Source of the DNA: Isochrysis galbana
Taxonomy: Eukaryota; Haptophyta; Isochrysidales; Isochrysidaceae
Length of the DNA: 64,000 nucleotides
Assembly (NCBI GenBank): GCA_018136815.1
Contig: CM030931.1
Coordinates: forward strand, 9,993,072-10,057,071
Direction: 5' to 3'
The notes below the pieces were generated by a model, which saw only the letters and a program-made list of their open reading frames with translations, was not told the DNA's origin and did not search any database. Of the stretch, positions 1 to 11,234 are shown piece after piece (positions within the stretch are counted from its first letter, which is position 1; every line of letters begins with the position of its first letter). A program made the translations under genes and the position numbers.

Positions 1-1580
1 AAGATATGCTGCTCTAGTGGCCGAGCCAATTGCCCTCTCCAGCCTCGCACATCTTGTCGAATATCGGCATTGGCGAAAAAACCGCGTAAACGGTAACGTA
101 CCGAGATGCGTTCGAACACCCAACTTCCCACCTCTACCGAGCGCGCTGCCGGCGATTTCTCGGTCATCCACTACGATAGAATCCCCTACCAGGCACCATA
201 TCCGAATATGCCGCCCGAGCAGCCACGCCAATCGCCGCCGCCGCCCTCGCGCATCGCGAAATAGTCGGCCGTGTGTGGCGCCGACGACAACGCCAACGTC
301 ACCTGGCCGAACGGGCCGAGTGTCCAACTTTCGACCGCTGCCGGGCGCGCTGCCGGCGCTTCCTCGGTCATCCACTACGATAGAATGCCCTACCAGGCAC
401 CATATCCGAATATGCCGCCCGAGCAGCCACGCCAATCGCCGCCGCCGCCCTCGCGCATCGCGAAATAGTCGGCCGTTTGTGGCGCCGACGACTATGCGAA
501 CGTCACCCGGCCGAACGGGCCGAGTGCCCAACTTTCGACCGCTACCGGGCGCGCTGCCGGCGCTTTCTCGGTCATCCACTACGATAGAATCCCATACCAG
601 GCACCATATCCGAATATGCCGCCCGAGCAGCCACGCCAATCGCCGCCGCCGCCCTCGCGCATCGCGAAATAGACGGCCGTGTGTGGCGCCGACGACTACG
701 CGAACGTCACCCGGCCGAACGGGCCGAGTGTCCAACTTTCGACCGCTACCGGGCGCGCTGCCGGCGCTTTCTCGGTCATCCACTACGATAGAATGCCCTA
801 CCAGGCACCATATTCGAATATGCCGCCCGAGCAGCCACGCCAATCGCCGCCGCCGCCCGCGCGCATCGCGAAATAGTCGGCCGTGCGTGGCGCCGACGAC
901 TACGCCAACGTCACCTGGCCGAACGGGCCGAGTGCCCAAGTTTCGACCGCTACCGGGCGCGCTGCCGGCGCTTCCTCGGTCATCCACTACGATAGAATCC
1001 CATACCAGGCACCATATCCGAATATGCCGCCCGAGCAGCCACGCCAATCGCCGCCGCCGCCCGCGCGCATCGCGAAATAGTCGGCCGTGTGTGGCGCCGA
1101 CGACTATGCGAACGTCACCCGGCCGAACGGGCCGAGTGCCCAACTTTTGACCGCTACCGGGCGCGCTGCCGGGGCTTTCTCGGTCATCCACTACGATAGA
1201 ATCCCATACCAGGCACCATATCCGAATATGCCGCCCGAGCAGCCACGCCAATCGCCGCCGCCGCCCTCGCGCATCGCGAAATAGTCGGCCGTGTGTGGCG
1301 CCGACGACTACGCGAACGTCACCCGGCCGAATGGGCCGAGTGTCCAACTTTCGACCGCTACCGGGCGCGCTGCCGGCGATTTCTCGGTCATCCACTAAGA
1401 TAGAATGACACAAAAGGCATCAATTGGAAAGATGCCACCCTTATAGCTACGCCAATCGCCGCCGCCGCCCGCGCACATCGCGTCGAAGTTGGCCCTGTGC
1501 AACACCGAAAACAAGACCAGGGCTACGGGCCGAACGGGCCCGAGTGCCCAACTTTCGAACGCGACTGCGCTTGCCGCTGG
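1..1580. repeat. 204-bp tandem satellite array, about seven units
   Basis: A unit of 204 bp repeats head to tail. The marker CGGCCGTGTGTGGCGCCGAC and its near-variants recur at about 267, 471, 675, 879, 1083 and 1287. Units are nearly identical up to about 1390; a further degenerate unit runs to about 1580. Because 204 is 68 codons, one forward frame stays open from 17 to 1150 as a 68-residue repeat, while another forward frame has a stop once per unit. Nothing resembles a known domain in any frame, so I treat it as satellite DNA and not a gene. The array continues off the left edge of the window. Confidence 0.9.
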
Positions 1581-2400
1581 CACTTCCTTACCCCTCAGCT
1601 TGCATTTGGCAAGTTAACACACTTCACATGAAATGGTTCCGCCCCAGGAGCCAGATTCATGTACCTAGCGGCCTCGGCGTACACCTTTGCGGTGAAGGCG
1701 GAGATGAGACGTGAACACGACACACACCAGCTCTCAAGATTTCGGATCAACGCTGGGCGCGAACGCGTGGGGCCGGGCCAGGAGGCTTTGGGGGTTACAG
1801 GCAGGCCCGGAACAGCCGGGTCGCGACCGGCCCGTCGCGCCGCACGGCCACTTGAAGAGCTGCACCTCCAGGCGTCCAATCGAGCGCTTGTCGACGTCAA
1901 TAGGGGCCGTGGCCCTGGGCGTCGGGCCGGATCGAATCGAGGCATTCCTGCGGTGCGAGGGGCCAGGATGGGTTAGTGCGAGTGTGTGCGACCCTCAAGA
2001 ACCAGCGTGCGACCTACTAGTGACCCCCCACCCTGCTCGCGAGAGCTCTGGGCTCTGCATGGCCACCACCTCCAGGCCATTCTTCGGCCGATCGCGGGCG
2101 ATCGGACGTCGCGGAAGCTCCGCGTTTCTAATACTGATGCGCCCCACATTCACCACTCTGATTCCCTTCCGTGAGCGCCCCCCTCAATCTCCCAAAATAG
2201 CCCGCCACGCGCGGGGGAAGGGAGGGGAGTCCCTCACCGACGCCATTGCCCTTCGTGGGATGGGAGGGGGTGGTTCGGAGGGGGAGGGAGTTGGCGGGGC
2301 AGGTAGGGGGGGACCCTAAGGAATCCTTGGACACCCAGGGGAGGTGGGAAATAGTGGTTAAAAAGAGTGAGTGACCGGGCTACGTCTATTCACCCGATGA
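1581..2400. other. Intergenic, no supported gene
   Basis: This is GC-rich sequence with overlapping open frames on both strands (for example 1711-2319 + and 1595-1945 -). None has a recognisable motif. A G-rich stretch lies at about 2205-2320. I see no RNA gene or repeat copy. Confidence 0.5.
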
Positions 2401-2410
2401 CCAGGTCGTT

Positions 2411-3120
2411 GTCGCGCGACAGTCGTTTGCCTTCATTTGGTACCCCTCGTTTCCAAATACGCGATGCGCCGGTACCAAAAAAAATGTCTAGTATTTAAGC
2501 AAAGGCACCACCTCACAGTGCTCAACCATGTATATAAATGGAATGGCTACGCAAGCGATTGCAATGGATCATAAGTAAGATGGACGAGAACTTAAAAATA
2601 TTCATATTTATGAGCACGAAACGAAAAAAGACCCGATCGCCTTCAGGTCGACGTCTTCGCGGCGCTTGTCTTGTGCTTGCGGGTCGTCGGCCGACGGGCC
2701 GTGGATGGTCGAGCTCACGCCTTTGGAGTGGGCCTCGTAGAAGAGAGTCATTTTGCACCCCGCGCGCAAAGATGCATGCTTGGGGTCCTGGAGGTTCACC
2801 TCGTACTTTCCCGTTCCAAAGCCATTGCTATCGACGCGCCCGGGCGCGTTGCCCATGGTTGCCACGTGGCGCCTTTTTTTTTGGGGGGGGGGGCGCCGGG
2901 GCGGGGGCGGCCGCGCCGACGCGAGTAGAGTGAGCGCAAAGGTCGTTTGCCTTCATTTGGTACCCCTCGTTTCCAAATACGCGATGCGCCGCTCCCGGTA
3001 CTTGAGCAAAGGCACCCACCTCACAGTGCTCAACCATGTCTATAAATGGAATGACGGCTGATGATGTAGTACTCAAGCGATTGCAATGGATCATAAGAAA
3101 GATGGACGAGAACTTTAAAA
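2411..3120. repeat. Direct repeat of about 180 bp, LRR-fragment-like
   Basis: The segment at about 2411-2605 is repeated at about 2941-3120. Both begin GTCGTTTGCCTTCATTTGGT, both carry the phrase CTCACAGTGCTCAACCATGT, and both end near a GATGGACGAGAACTT stretch. The start of the unit recurs inverted at about 42890-42930. On the minus strand it reads NEGYQMKAND, which resembles the end of a ribonuclease-inhibitor-type leucine-rich repeat (compare DEGMKAFAEA at about 57700). I infer scattered LRR-gene debris. Confidence 0.65.
2608..2865 (-). CDS. Hypothetical 85-residue reading frame between repeat copies
   Basis: An 85-residue minus-strand frame starts at an ATG at 2865 and lies between two copies of a direct repeat. 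It is unusually polar and of mixed composition for this region (GKYEVNLQDPKHASLRAG is representative), unlike the arginine/proline shadow frames around it. I do not recognise a domain. It could be the end of a degraded gene carried within the repeat. A neighbouring-frame shadow on the plus strand is less convincing. Confidence 0.25.
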   Translation of the reverse strand: MATMGNAPGRVDSNGFGTGKYEVNLQDPKHASLRAGCKMTLFYEAHSKGVSSTIHGPSADDPQAQDKRREDVDLKAIGSFFVSCS

Positions 3121-3343
3121 CGGCCGGAGACGACGCACGAGGGAGACGCCGCCCGGGGGGGAACATTCGCCCATAATTTTTTTATCGATGATAATGGAAG
3201 TGCGAGTAGCCATGCCACCCCGCCTCCGGTACCAAATATCTTCTTTTTTTTCGAACATGAGTAGCCTCGCACGTCTCCCCGCCGCCCCCGTGACCCTTGC
3301 TTCATGGGGGGGAGTCTGCTACGTTTGCATTCGCTGTGGATAA

Positions 3344-3514
3344 TCACTTGGTCACGGTCCTGATGACAAAGACGACCACCGCCACGAGCGCGGCGACGAC
3401 CCCAAGTGTGACCAACAAGGCGGTCAGCATTACTTTGTCGAAGATGAAGCGGAGGGCCAGCTGTGTTGGTGTTTCCACCGAGTCCGCACTGCACTCGACG
3501 TGGAGCGAGCGCAC
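3344..3514 (-). CDS. Possible terminal exon with a C-terminal membrane anchor
   Basis: The last 55 or so codons of a minus-strand frame that stops at 3344 read like protein. A polar stretch (SADSVETPTQLALRF) is followed by an alanine/valine-rich hydrophobic helix of about 23 residues ending in a short basic tail (VIRTVTK). This is the layout of a tail-anchored protein. Upstream the frame runs into serine/proline shadow sequence antisense to the start of the IQ-motif gene, so any real 5' exon must join by splicing. The acceptor is not clear and the product is unknown. Confidence 0.25.
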   Translation of the reverse strand: MRSLHVECSADSVETPTQLALRFIFDKVMLTALLVTLGVVAALVAVVVFVIRTVTK

Positions 3515-3720
3515 CGGGTGCGTCCACGAAACGAAGGCCGCGCGGGAGGCGCCACTCGAAACGAAAAAAGTAAGATGGAGCGAGAGAACGGAAGAAGAGG
3601 AAGAGAGAGGAGAGCGAGAGGGGGGGGAAGGCCGCGCGGGAGGCGCCCACCGCGGGCGTGGAGAGAGCGGCGAGGAGGCAAAAGGGGTGGGGAAGCGGAG
3701 GCTCTTTGCCGTCGTGCGCC

Positions 3721-6700
3721 ATGGAGATCGACCCATCGGTCTACTTCGTCTCTCGCTCGCGCCGCCTTGCCTCGCGCAACTCGCCGCCGCGCCGGCCAGC
3801 CTCAAGCCGGAGGGAGCACAGCATGTGGAGTGAGCCACTACTGCCACCGCCACACACACCGCACTCGGTGCGCGATCCTTTGCGCGACGAGGAGGCGATC
3901 GAAGCGTTCGCGGCGATGATGGCTGCGCGCCAACTCTCGCACGAAGCTATGACCCAGCTCGCACGACGCGCTGTCGAGCGTGCCAATGCGCTCGCTGGGT
4001 CTGCAAGGCGGACAGTACGCAGCTCTGGCAGACTCTCGGACGCCTCATCTACTTCGTCGAGCGTAAGCGCGGCATCGAGCGGACGTGGCACATTAGGGAG
4101 TCACACTCATAATTCGGCGCATTCGCTTTCTGGCGCCACCACCACGGCTCCCTCCAACTTCACCAACTTGAGCCGCTCTCGCGAGACACTCTCGTACACA
4201 TCAGAGCTTCTCGACTTGCGCCGGGACGAGATCACTGCCGAGGCGGACCGGTTGGAGGAGGCCAAGGCGGATCTGGCGCGCGAGCGCAAGCGTCTAGAGG
4301 CGGCATCCGCCGAGCTTCGGCATGCACACCACGAGCTCCACATCTCGCTGCCGCACAACGCCGCCGCGCGCATCCAAGCAGAGATGCGCGCAAACGCTGC
4401 CCGCGCCGAATTTGCTGCCCGACGCACGTCTGCTGAATCTGAGGCGCACAAGATCGCTGTGCGGCGGAAGGCCGAAGGGCAAGCGCGTGCAGAGCGCAGG
4501 CTGGCGCGTGCGCAGCTTAAGCTCGCTCTTATTTTGCAGTGCACTTTGCGAGCCCGCATGGCTCGTCGAAGAGTCGATCGGCTGCGAGCAGCACACGCTG
4601 AGGAGCGTCAGCGCAAGCTCATGGCGGAGGGCGCGCTTCGACGTAAACTGGCGCGTCGCGAGAGGCGGGACCTCGAGAACCGCTCGGCAGCCGCGCTGCA
4701 AGCACGCATGCGTGGAAGGTGGGCGCGGAGGAGCGATGTCAGCGTTCTCCGTATGAAGGAACGCGAGCGTAAGGCCGCGCTCACCACTAGGCTAAAGCGT
4801 CGTGACGCGGCACTCATGGTGCAGCGGGTGGCCCGCGGCAAGGCTGCAAGGTTGAAGGTGAATGAGCTTCGAGCCGAGCGGATCGCTCTTGCACGCATGC
4901 GAGCCGCCAACTCACGCTCCGCCCTGAAAGAGCGCCGTGCGGCGACGATCCTGCAGGGCTGGATACGCAAGCGCAAGGCTGAGCGCGAGCATAAGGCTTT
5001 GAGGCTGCGGACCACCCACGAACGCCGCCGATCTGTCTCAGAGCTGCGAAGGGATATGCAGCGCAGAGTTGCCGTCGTGGCCATCACATCCGCGTGGCGA
5101 GGCAAGCGCGCACGGCGCATCGCCCGTATGCGTCGGGACGCAGCGGCCGATCAGGAAGCTGCCAAGTTCTATTGGGAAGAGGGCGAACGGCTCAGAATCG
5201 AAAGGATGCAAGCCCTTCTCTCCAACGCTTCGCGGACGGAGGGCGCTGCGTCAGCGAAGCAACCTTCCTTGCCTGGTCGCCCACGTGTTGGTGGGAGCGA
5301 AGACTTGTCGAAGGGCGGCAGTGCGGACTCTCTGCGGGCAGCCGCCCGGCGGCGCATGAGCGCGGCGCTCCTGATACAATCTTATGCCCATCGAAGGATG
5401 GCGATCCGTCTGGTCGCACCACAGCGCCGCATGGTGAGGGAAGCCAAGGTGAAGCGCGTGGAGGATAGGATAGCTCGAAGGCGCGCGGCCAAGATGACCG
5501 CCGCTGCTACGTTGATTCAGTCTGCAGCGAGAATGCACGCAGCGCGAATCGTCATTGGGGAGAAGCGGGCTCTGAATGCGGAGAGGCAACGTGCAATGGA
5601 CGCGGTGCGTCGCGCAGCTGCTAGTTACTTAAAGTCGGTTGACTCATCAGCAGAGGCGGAGCAGAGACGAGCGACAAACGCCGCCGCAGCGATATTGCAA
5701 GCGGTCACTCGTGGACGTCGGGCGCGAAAGTTGGCCTCCGCGCTGGCAAAGCTACCTCCTGACCCGAGAGTTGTGGTCCATTCCGTGGCGATTGATGACG
5801 AGACTCTCTCGACGTATCATCAGGTGCGGTTGTCATTACTTTGCTCGTGTGTGTTCGCGAGCCTGTGCACTAAGGATTGGCATACCCCACCTGCTCTGCT
5901 CCAACGACGCTTCACATTGCGCCATGCCTGAACATCCCCCCTCCCTCCTGCGAAACGCAGCTGTGGTTCGCTGTGGAGCTTGGGAACGAAGGCTTGCTTC
6001 GTCAGACGACCAAAGTTCGACAGCCGTACGGGGGGCTCTCAGAGTTGCGGTTCGAGGAGACATTTCTCATCAAGCTCGTGGACGGCGAGAGTTTCCGCAC
6101 AGCAGACCGTCTGCGCGAACTCCTGCGAGATACCTCGGACGACGACAATGTGGAGATGGACCTCGTATTTACGCTCTTCGGCAAGCATGGCGCGAGCCCT
6201 GTGCAAGCTCTAGGCGAGGCCTATGTGAACCTCAAGGAAATGCTGACCTCTGGGTCGGATTTGGCTCCGCCAAACGTGCTGGAGATTCTCAACACAAGAG
6301 ACAAGGTCGTCGGCCGGCTCTCGGTCTCTGTCACCGCTATGGAGGCATTCAGGAAACTGAGCTCACCGCAGCTCGCGCCTTCAGTACAAGCCCGGTCCGC
6401 CGGCGTCTTTGAAGTGCTATCCCTGACGGAACCGACAAGTTGTGATGGGACACAACCTCACCCTCCCTTTACGATGGCAACGTCAACTGCGGCCACATCT
6501 GAGTCAGATGGCACTTTGGAGTCGACCATGGGAGGTCGCCCCGCTGTGGGGAAAGGCGACGGCGCCCCGACACAAGGGATGGTTGAGGAGCAGATCGGTG
6601 ATCGGCAGGATATGAGGATATCAAAGTGCGTCAGCCTAGACCGCTTGCTTAGAACTGAGGAAACTCCGCCCTCTCCTGAGCTTCCTCTGGAAGCCCGGCA

Positions 6701-6926
6701 CACAGAAGCGGATTTCCACAAAGCGGAGAGGCACTTTGTCTCAGAAGGGGCTGGGCGAATCGAGCCTGTTGATGGAGAAACAGAGCTCAGCAAGATCGGC
6801 GAAACGCGTAGTGGCGCTTGCCAACCGCACGAGCATTCACCTCTTGCTGTGGTGAGTCCAGCTGGGCAAGTATTCAAAGAGGATCCAGACGACGATTATG
6901 ATATTGGCGATTTTGAGCTCGAGTGA
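3721..6926 (+). CDS. IQ-motif protein with RPGRIP1-like C-terminal C2 domain
   Basis: Predicted 1,022-residue protein from two exons, 3721-5823 and 5961-6926. The intron (137 nt, CAG|GTGCGG ... AACGCAG|CT) is phase 0. I chose the ATG at 3721, in context GTGCGCCATGG, because the open frame upstream lacks an ATG. Residues about 170-680 are arginine/alanine-rich coiled-coil with at least eight IQ-like calmodulin-binding helices, for example ALMVQRVARGKAARLK, ATILQGWIRKRKAERE and AAILQAVTRGRRARKL. The splice joins RVVVHSVAIDDETLSTYHQ to LWFAVELGNEG. With the following 130 residues (VFTLFGKHGASPV, VGRLSVSVTAMEAF) this forms a C2 fold resembling the C-terminal C2 domain of RPGRIP1/RPGRIP1L, which acts at the ciliary transition zone. 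The acidic tail ends DYDIGDFELE. I infer a basal-body or flagellar-base scaffold regulated by calmodulin or centrin. Confidence 0.8.
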
Positions 6927-7800
6927 AGCGATAAACTGGGACAAGCATCCTTCTTGTAAGGTGCTACCGTGTTGGACAAATAGGTATTTGCGTTTGCATT
7001 TTACCTTTGAACTAATCATTTTGGGCGGCAACGGCAACCACGGACAACTTCACCAGATGGGGTTTGCGTCTATATTGGCCAGGACGAGCTAATTTTTCCT
7101 CGCTAGCGCGCCGCCGATAAAGAAACGCTGATTGCTCTCTCCACGGCGCGTGTTCGTGCTGGGTCGGCCGGGACAGCAGGCGGGCAGGCTCGGGTTGTCC
7201 TGGTTTGGGCGCGCGAGTCCTCACCCCGCGGTGCAGGGCTTGATGCACTAGCTCGGCCACCAGGCTGGCAATGCCCTCAGTGTCCGGGGTGGGGAGGAGT
7301 CCCCATTGGATATTGGACTGTGTTAGTTGGTTTTAGCTTGGGTATTGGTGGGTCGCACACATCGGCGGGTGGGCGGGCGGACGGTAGGCCGCGCTGTCCG
7401 GCTCGTCGGACGCATCGGGCTCCACGTAGTCTTCGTAGGGTGTCGCCCAGCTGCCGCGTGCCGTGCGGCGGGTTCGCGATCCTTGTGGCTGTTGTGGGTA
7501 CTGTGGCTGATGTGGCTGCCAGTGGTTGCAAGTTGGAGGGTGGAGTAGGCCGAGTTGCGGGCCGTCGGGAGTCGGCGGCGGGGAGGAGTGCGTGTGTGGG
7601 TGGGTGTGAGGCTGGCGAGGTTGGCATGAGAGGGAATCACCTCCGCTACCATGTTGGAAGCTGTGGTGGTGTGGGTGGAGCTATGGATCAGCAAGAGGGA
7701 ATTGTATGAACAAGGGGAGTGGGGAGGGATGAGGAGGAGCTGGGGGACATCGGGTACGGGGCACGCGTATGAACAAGGGGCGGGGCTGCTGCTGGCGGAC
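6927..7800. other. Intergenic, no supported gene
   Basis: After the stop at 6926 there is a short AT-richer stretch, the likely 3' UTR, to about 7130. GC-rich sequence follows with only arginine/threonine-rich shadow frames on both strands. A minus-strand frame at 7012-7260 has no recognisable feature. I see no conserved repeat here. Confidence 0.5.
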
Positions 7801-7807
7801 TGGCCGA

Positions 7808-7985
7808 GGCGAGAAGCGTTCAATCACCATCACCCACAGCATGGAAAAGCGTTGCCAATCACCATCAGCCTACAGGTGGCAAAAGCGTTCAATCACCATC
7901 ACCCACAGCATGGAAAAGCGTTCAATCACCATCAGCCTACACGTGGAAAAGCGTTCAACCGCCATCACCCCCGCGCTACGCAGAT
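7808..7985 (+). repeat. Short tandem repeat, unit of about 33-36 bp, five copies
   Basis: Five imperfect copies of a unit beginning AAGCGTTCAATCACCATCA follow one another. Two versions of the second half alternate: CCCACAGCATGG and GCCTACAGGTGG or similar. It is open in two forward frames but has the character of a minisatellite. Confidence 0.85.
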
Positions 7986-9311
7986 TTTGCACGGACACGC
8001 TTCTTTTTTGTGGAGAAGTGTCGCCCTGACGAAATCTCCTACGCACGCATAGCTTCACGCGCGGGCATACTATCAGTAAAACGGATAGGGTCATGGGGCC
8101 TCGTTCCCCCCTTCCCCCCTTTCTCCATCGCAGACACCCCCTGGGTGGGCCTGCACACTCATCCTCAGCCCCTGCTTGCTGGTAGGGACTGAGCTGACAT
8201 CACTCCTGTCCAGACTCTCTCTCACCAAGCGCAAGCGCGCGCCGCGCGCCGCACGCATGCACGCATTCGCCTGCACTGGTCCCCCATCGTACTGACCCCC
8301 CCCCCTTCACCACTGAGCCACAGACCACTCGAGCCGCCATGAGGGCACCCAGGGCCAGCGAGGCCAGCGAGGGAGAGGCAAGGGAGGCCAGGGGCTCAAC
8401 TCCAGCCTCCACTGCCCACTGCCCCCTGAGCTGGCCCAGCTGGCCCTCTGGAGGGACCCGAAGGTCCCCTTAGAGGGTCAGAGGGGGGCCATGGGGTCAT
8501 GGCGCGCGCAGGCATCGCACGCCCGTAATAGATAGAACGAAAAAAACGACGAGAAAAGAAAACGACACGATCTGACCCGAGAGAAGGTAATACCCACGCC
8601 CGTTGCTTACGATATGTTTACAGGTCGACACCCGACGCGATAGGCGGGCACCGCGAAAGACAAAATAAGGTAAGCGACGCGTGCGTTTACGTTGTCTACG
8701 GAATTTAGCTGACAGGCCTGCCCCAGCCCGCCCCCCACCCGCCTGGCCCGTCGTAGTCATAGTGCACGCGGGCCCACCCCCCGTAGGGGGGGTTGTGGGA
8801 GCGGGGGTGAGAGTGTGGGGTTTAGGCGATGGCGAGTGTGATACCGGAGGGGTGTGAGTCAGTAGCAGCATAGCGGGCACCTTCAAGAATGTTTTTTTAG
8901 CTTCACGCGCGGGGAGTTTGGCTTCCAGACTCACGCACGGCATGCGCACCGGGCGAAGTCTCGACGACAATGCGCCCGGGTCGGAGCCCGGGCTTCTGCC
9001 AGGCCGGGGACTGCCCGGCGTCTAGGTTGTCCACGAGGTGAGAGAGGTCTGCCTCGGTGAGGGGGGTCACCCTCGCGCGCGCAGGTGGATTTTTCCGCAA
9101 AATATTAAGGTTTTTTTTCGAGCTCTTCCGGCCGAGGGATAGCCACGTGAACAACACAACGAAACCTAAAATGACTGACCGTGATTGGCTGGTTGCAAAG
9201 GCATGGCTTCTCAGTTGACATCGAGCCTTCGCTCCATGCTAGGAAGGGTGGGAGCTTGAGACTGGGGTTGCACTTGTGATGAACACCGCCGGCCGATTCC
9301 TCGGAGCGCTC
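7986..9311. other. Intergenic with fragments of dispersed repeats
   Basis: About 8330-8470 resembles the GC-rich family seen at 27.7, 46.2 and 54.5 kb (shared words such as CCAGCGAGGGAGAGGCA and CCCCTGAGCTG). A palindromic C/G stretch lies near 8770-8800. A minus-strand frame at 8903-9157 (84 residues) is the most protein-like item but has no recognisable motif. Confidence 0.4.
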
Positions 9312-11218
9312 TCATCGTTGACGCGGCATTGACGAACTTCTCATTCTTCTATGGGAAGCTCTACGATGCGGAGCTGCCGGAATCCTCAAGTGGAACTCGG
9401 TGAGATACTCGTCAGCATGCAACCAGGCGTCGCCACCAACATATCTAGCTGCCCTCCGCACAGCCGCAAGACCGGCCCCATCACTGACAAATGGAGAGGA
9501 GGGAGCATTGAGTCACATGTGCGACGCATTTGGCGCAGCTAACCATGACCAGGCTCAAAACATGAGCACCTAGCCGACGAGCACCATGGGAAGGACTTGT
9601 GCCCGTGTAGGGCGTCGCGCCTACTGGAAAGACATCTTCCCACTCGAGTGCATTTCCTTCCTCTCCGATGCAAGCCGCCCATCTCAGCCAGCAAATGGGT
9701 AGCACATGGGCACGCTCGGACTAAGATCTCTCACCTGCGCGTAAGATTTATACATGACTTGGCGTAGTCCTTTCTGGAGAACACTTGCTCGCACTCGTAG
9801 GGCGACAGGTGCGGCACGCCCGGCCGATTGAGATTGGTGATTGTGACGTGGAGACGATGGCTGGCCGCCGAACTTCGTACATCATTGAGAAGCTCTGCTC
9901 TAAGCTTGATTAGGGCGCCCTGCTTTGAGTGAACAGTGGCATTGGCTAGGCCTTCCCGTACAAGGAGACGAATTAGAGTCGGATCCGTCACCACGAACTT
10001 GGGAGCATCCACTACACCCGATGCTCCCATGAGGGAGTGCAGCATCGAGTTCAAGTGTACAATGCACATCTGCATGACGTACGTTTCTGAACCCAACTGA
10101 TGAAAGACCTCGCGTGCATGACACCTTACGACACATACAGAAGTTACATGAGTAGCGCGCATGGGCCAACGGGTGTCATGCGAGCGAGATGGGTGCAACA
10201 CTCGCTGGCGGTGATAATGAAGGCCGGGGGTCTACACAGCGAGCATCGAAATTTGTGGGTGATATGATATGGGATAGTTCCAACGCACTGCGTCGACAAG
10301 GATGGCCCACAGGCGCCTCGCATTGAAGGTCCGCGTGCAAAGAAAGCAAAGGGATGAGGGTCAAGCTCACCACTCGGCAGCCTCATGGAGCATTTCCTCA
10401 ACGTCGGAGATGAGAGAGGCAGCGCCCTCGGGTAGGCCCAAAGGTCGCCGCGCCTCCTCCTGCATGTGCACTGCGCGGATGAGCGCTGCGGCACTATCGC
10501 ACTGCCCCTTGATCACGTGATATAGCCGCGATGAAGCTTGCCGCCCCGTCTCAGCGTCCCTGAGAATGGCTTGCATCTTTTGCTGATCGGCTTGAACGAC
10601 CAGTCCAAACACAAACCCCAAGAGGCTCCCACCAATGGACAAGACTTGTTCGCGCCACCCTATGTCGAAGAGGGGTGTCACGATGTGTATGCCTGCAATG
10701 ATGAGCCCAGTAAGCACGCGGTCCAGCACCACGAAGTCGCGCTTCGCGAGCACGATCTGGCAAGAGAAGTCGATGAACGTCAAGAAGAGGGGCCTGAACG
10801 TGAATTCTGGAAGCATGGGCGTGGGCTGGGCCAAAAAGCAATAGAAGAAGACGATCAGGATGCATAAAACCTGTGGCCGCCAGAGCTGTGGGCACCGGCC
10901 GCTGCTTGGGCGGGGTGGGTCGCCGGCGACAAGCGTGTAGAACCACCCAATTGAGAGGGTGAGCCCGCCGACCCAGTCGAGGTCTTGGTGTCGGAGAGCT
11001 GCAGCGAGGAGGAGTCCAAAGAAGCCAAAGCCCACGGCGACGATCATGCGATATGCCTCGGTCCTCCTCCTGGAGAGCTGGGAGCCAAGGAGCTCCGACG
11101 AGTCGGGGCGGAAGAGCCACCGTCGGAGGGAGTGGGGAAGCCAGGGGAGAAGCGAATGGTGCGGGCGCGCGGCGGCCAGCTCAGCCCCCCATCTGGCGAG
11201 GCCAAACGGTGAGGACAT
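9312..11218 (-). CDS. Membrane sensor histidine kinase, three exons
   Basis: Predicted 469-residue protein; exons on the complement are 11218-10371, 10124-9735 and 9483-9312. Both introns (246 and 250 nt) are GT-AG and the frame is kept at each join. The first restores EW|CHAREVFHQL; the second, with a strong pyrimidine-rich acceptor, restores LTR|SDGAGLAAVRRAA. Residues about 55-215 hold about six hydrophobic segments. A histidine-box helix follows (LYHVIKGQCDSAAALIRAV, His about 234). The ATPase part has an N-box-like stretch (REGLANATVHSK), a VFSRKD segment where an F-box motif would lie, a G-box (SDGAGLAAV) and a TEFHLRIPA end. I infer membrane signalling by autophosphorylation. No receiver domain was found. 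The C-terminal 20 residues after RIPA are uncertain, and another exon is possible. Confidence 0.75.
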
Positions 11219-11234
11219 TCCACCCCTCCACGCA

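Noticed and set aside
17-1150. 377-residue Arg/Ser/Thr-rich frame over the satellite
   Set aside because: Its length follows from the 204-bp unit; no domain, signal or plausible composition. Kept as a finding, not a gene.
4608-5120. Long antisense frames within the IQ-motif gene
   Set aside because: Arg/Ala/Ser-rich shadows of a GC-rich coding sequence; the sense strand has clear motifs.
7323-7823. 166-residue minus-strand Thr/Pro/Arg-rich frame
   Set aside because: Composition typical of GC-rich shadow frames, with no motif or repeat conservation.
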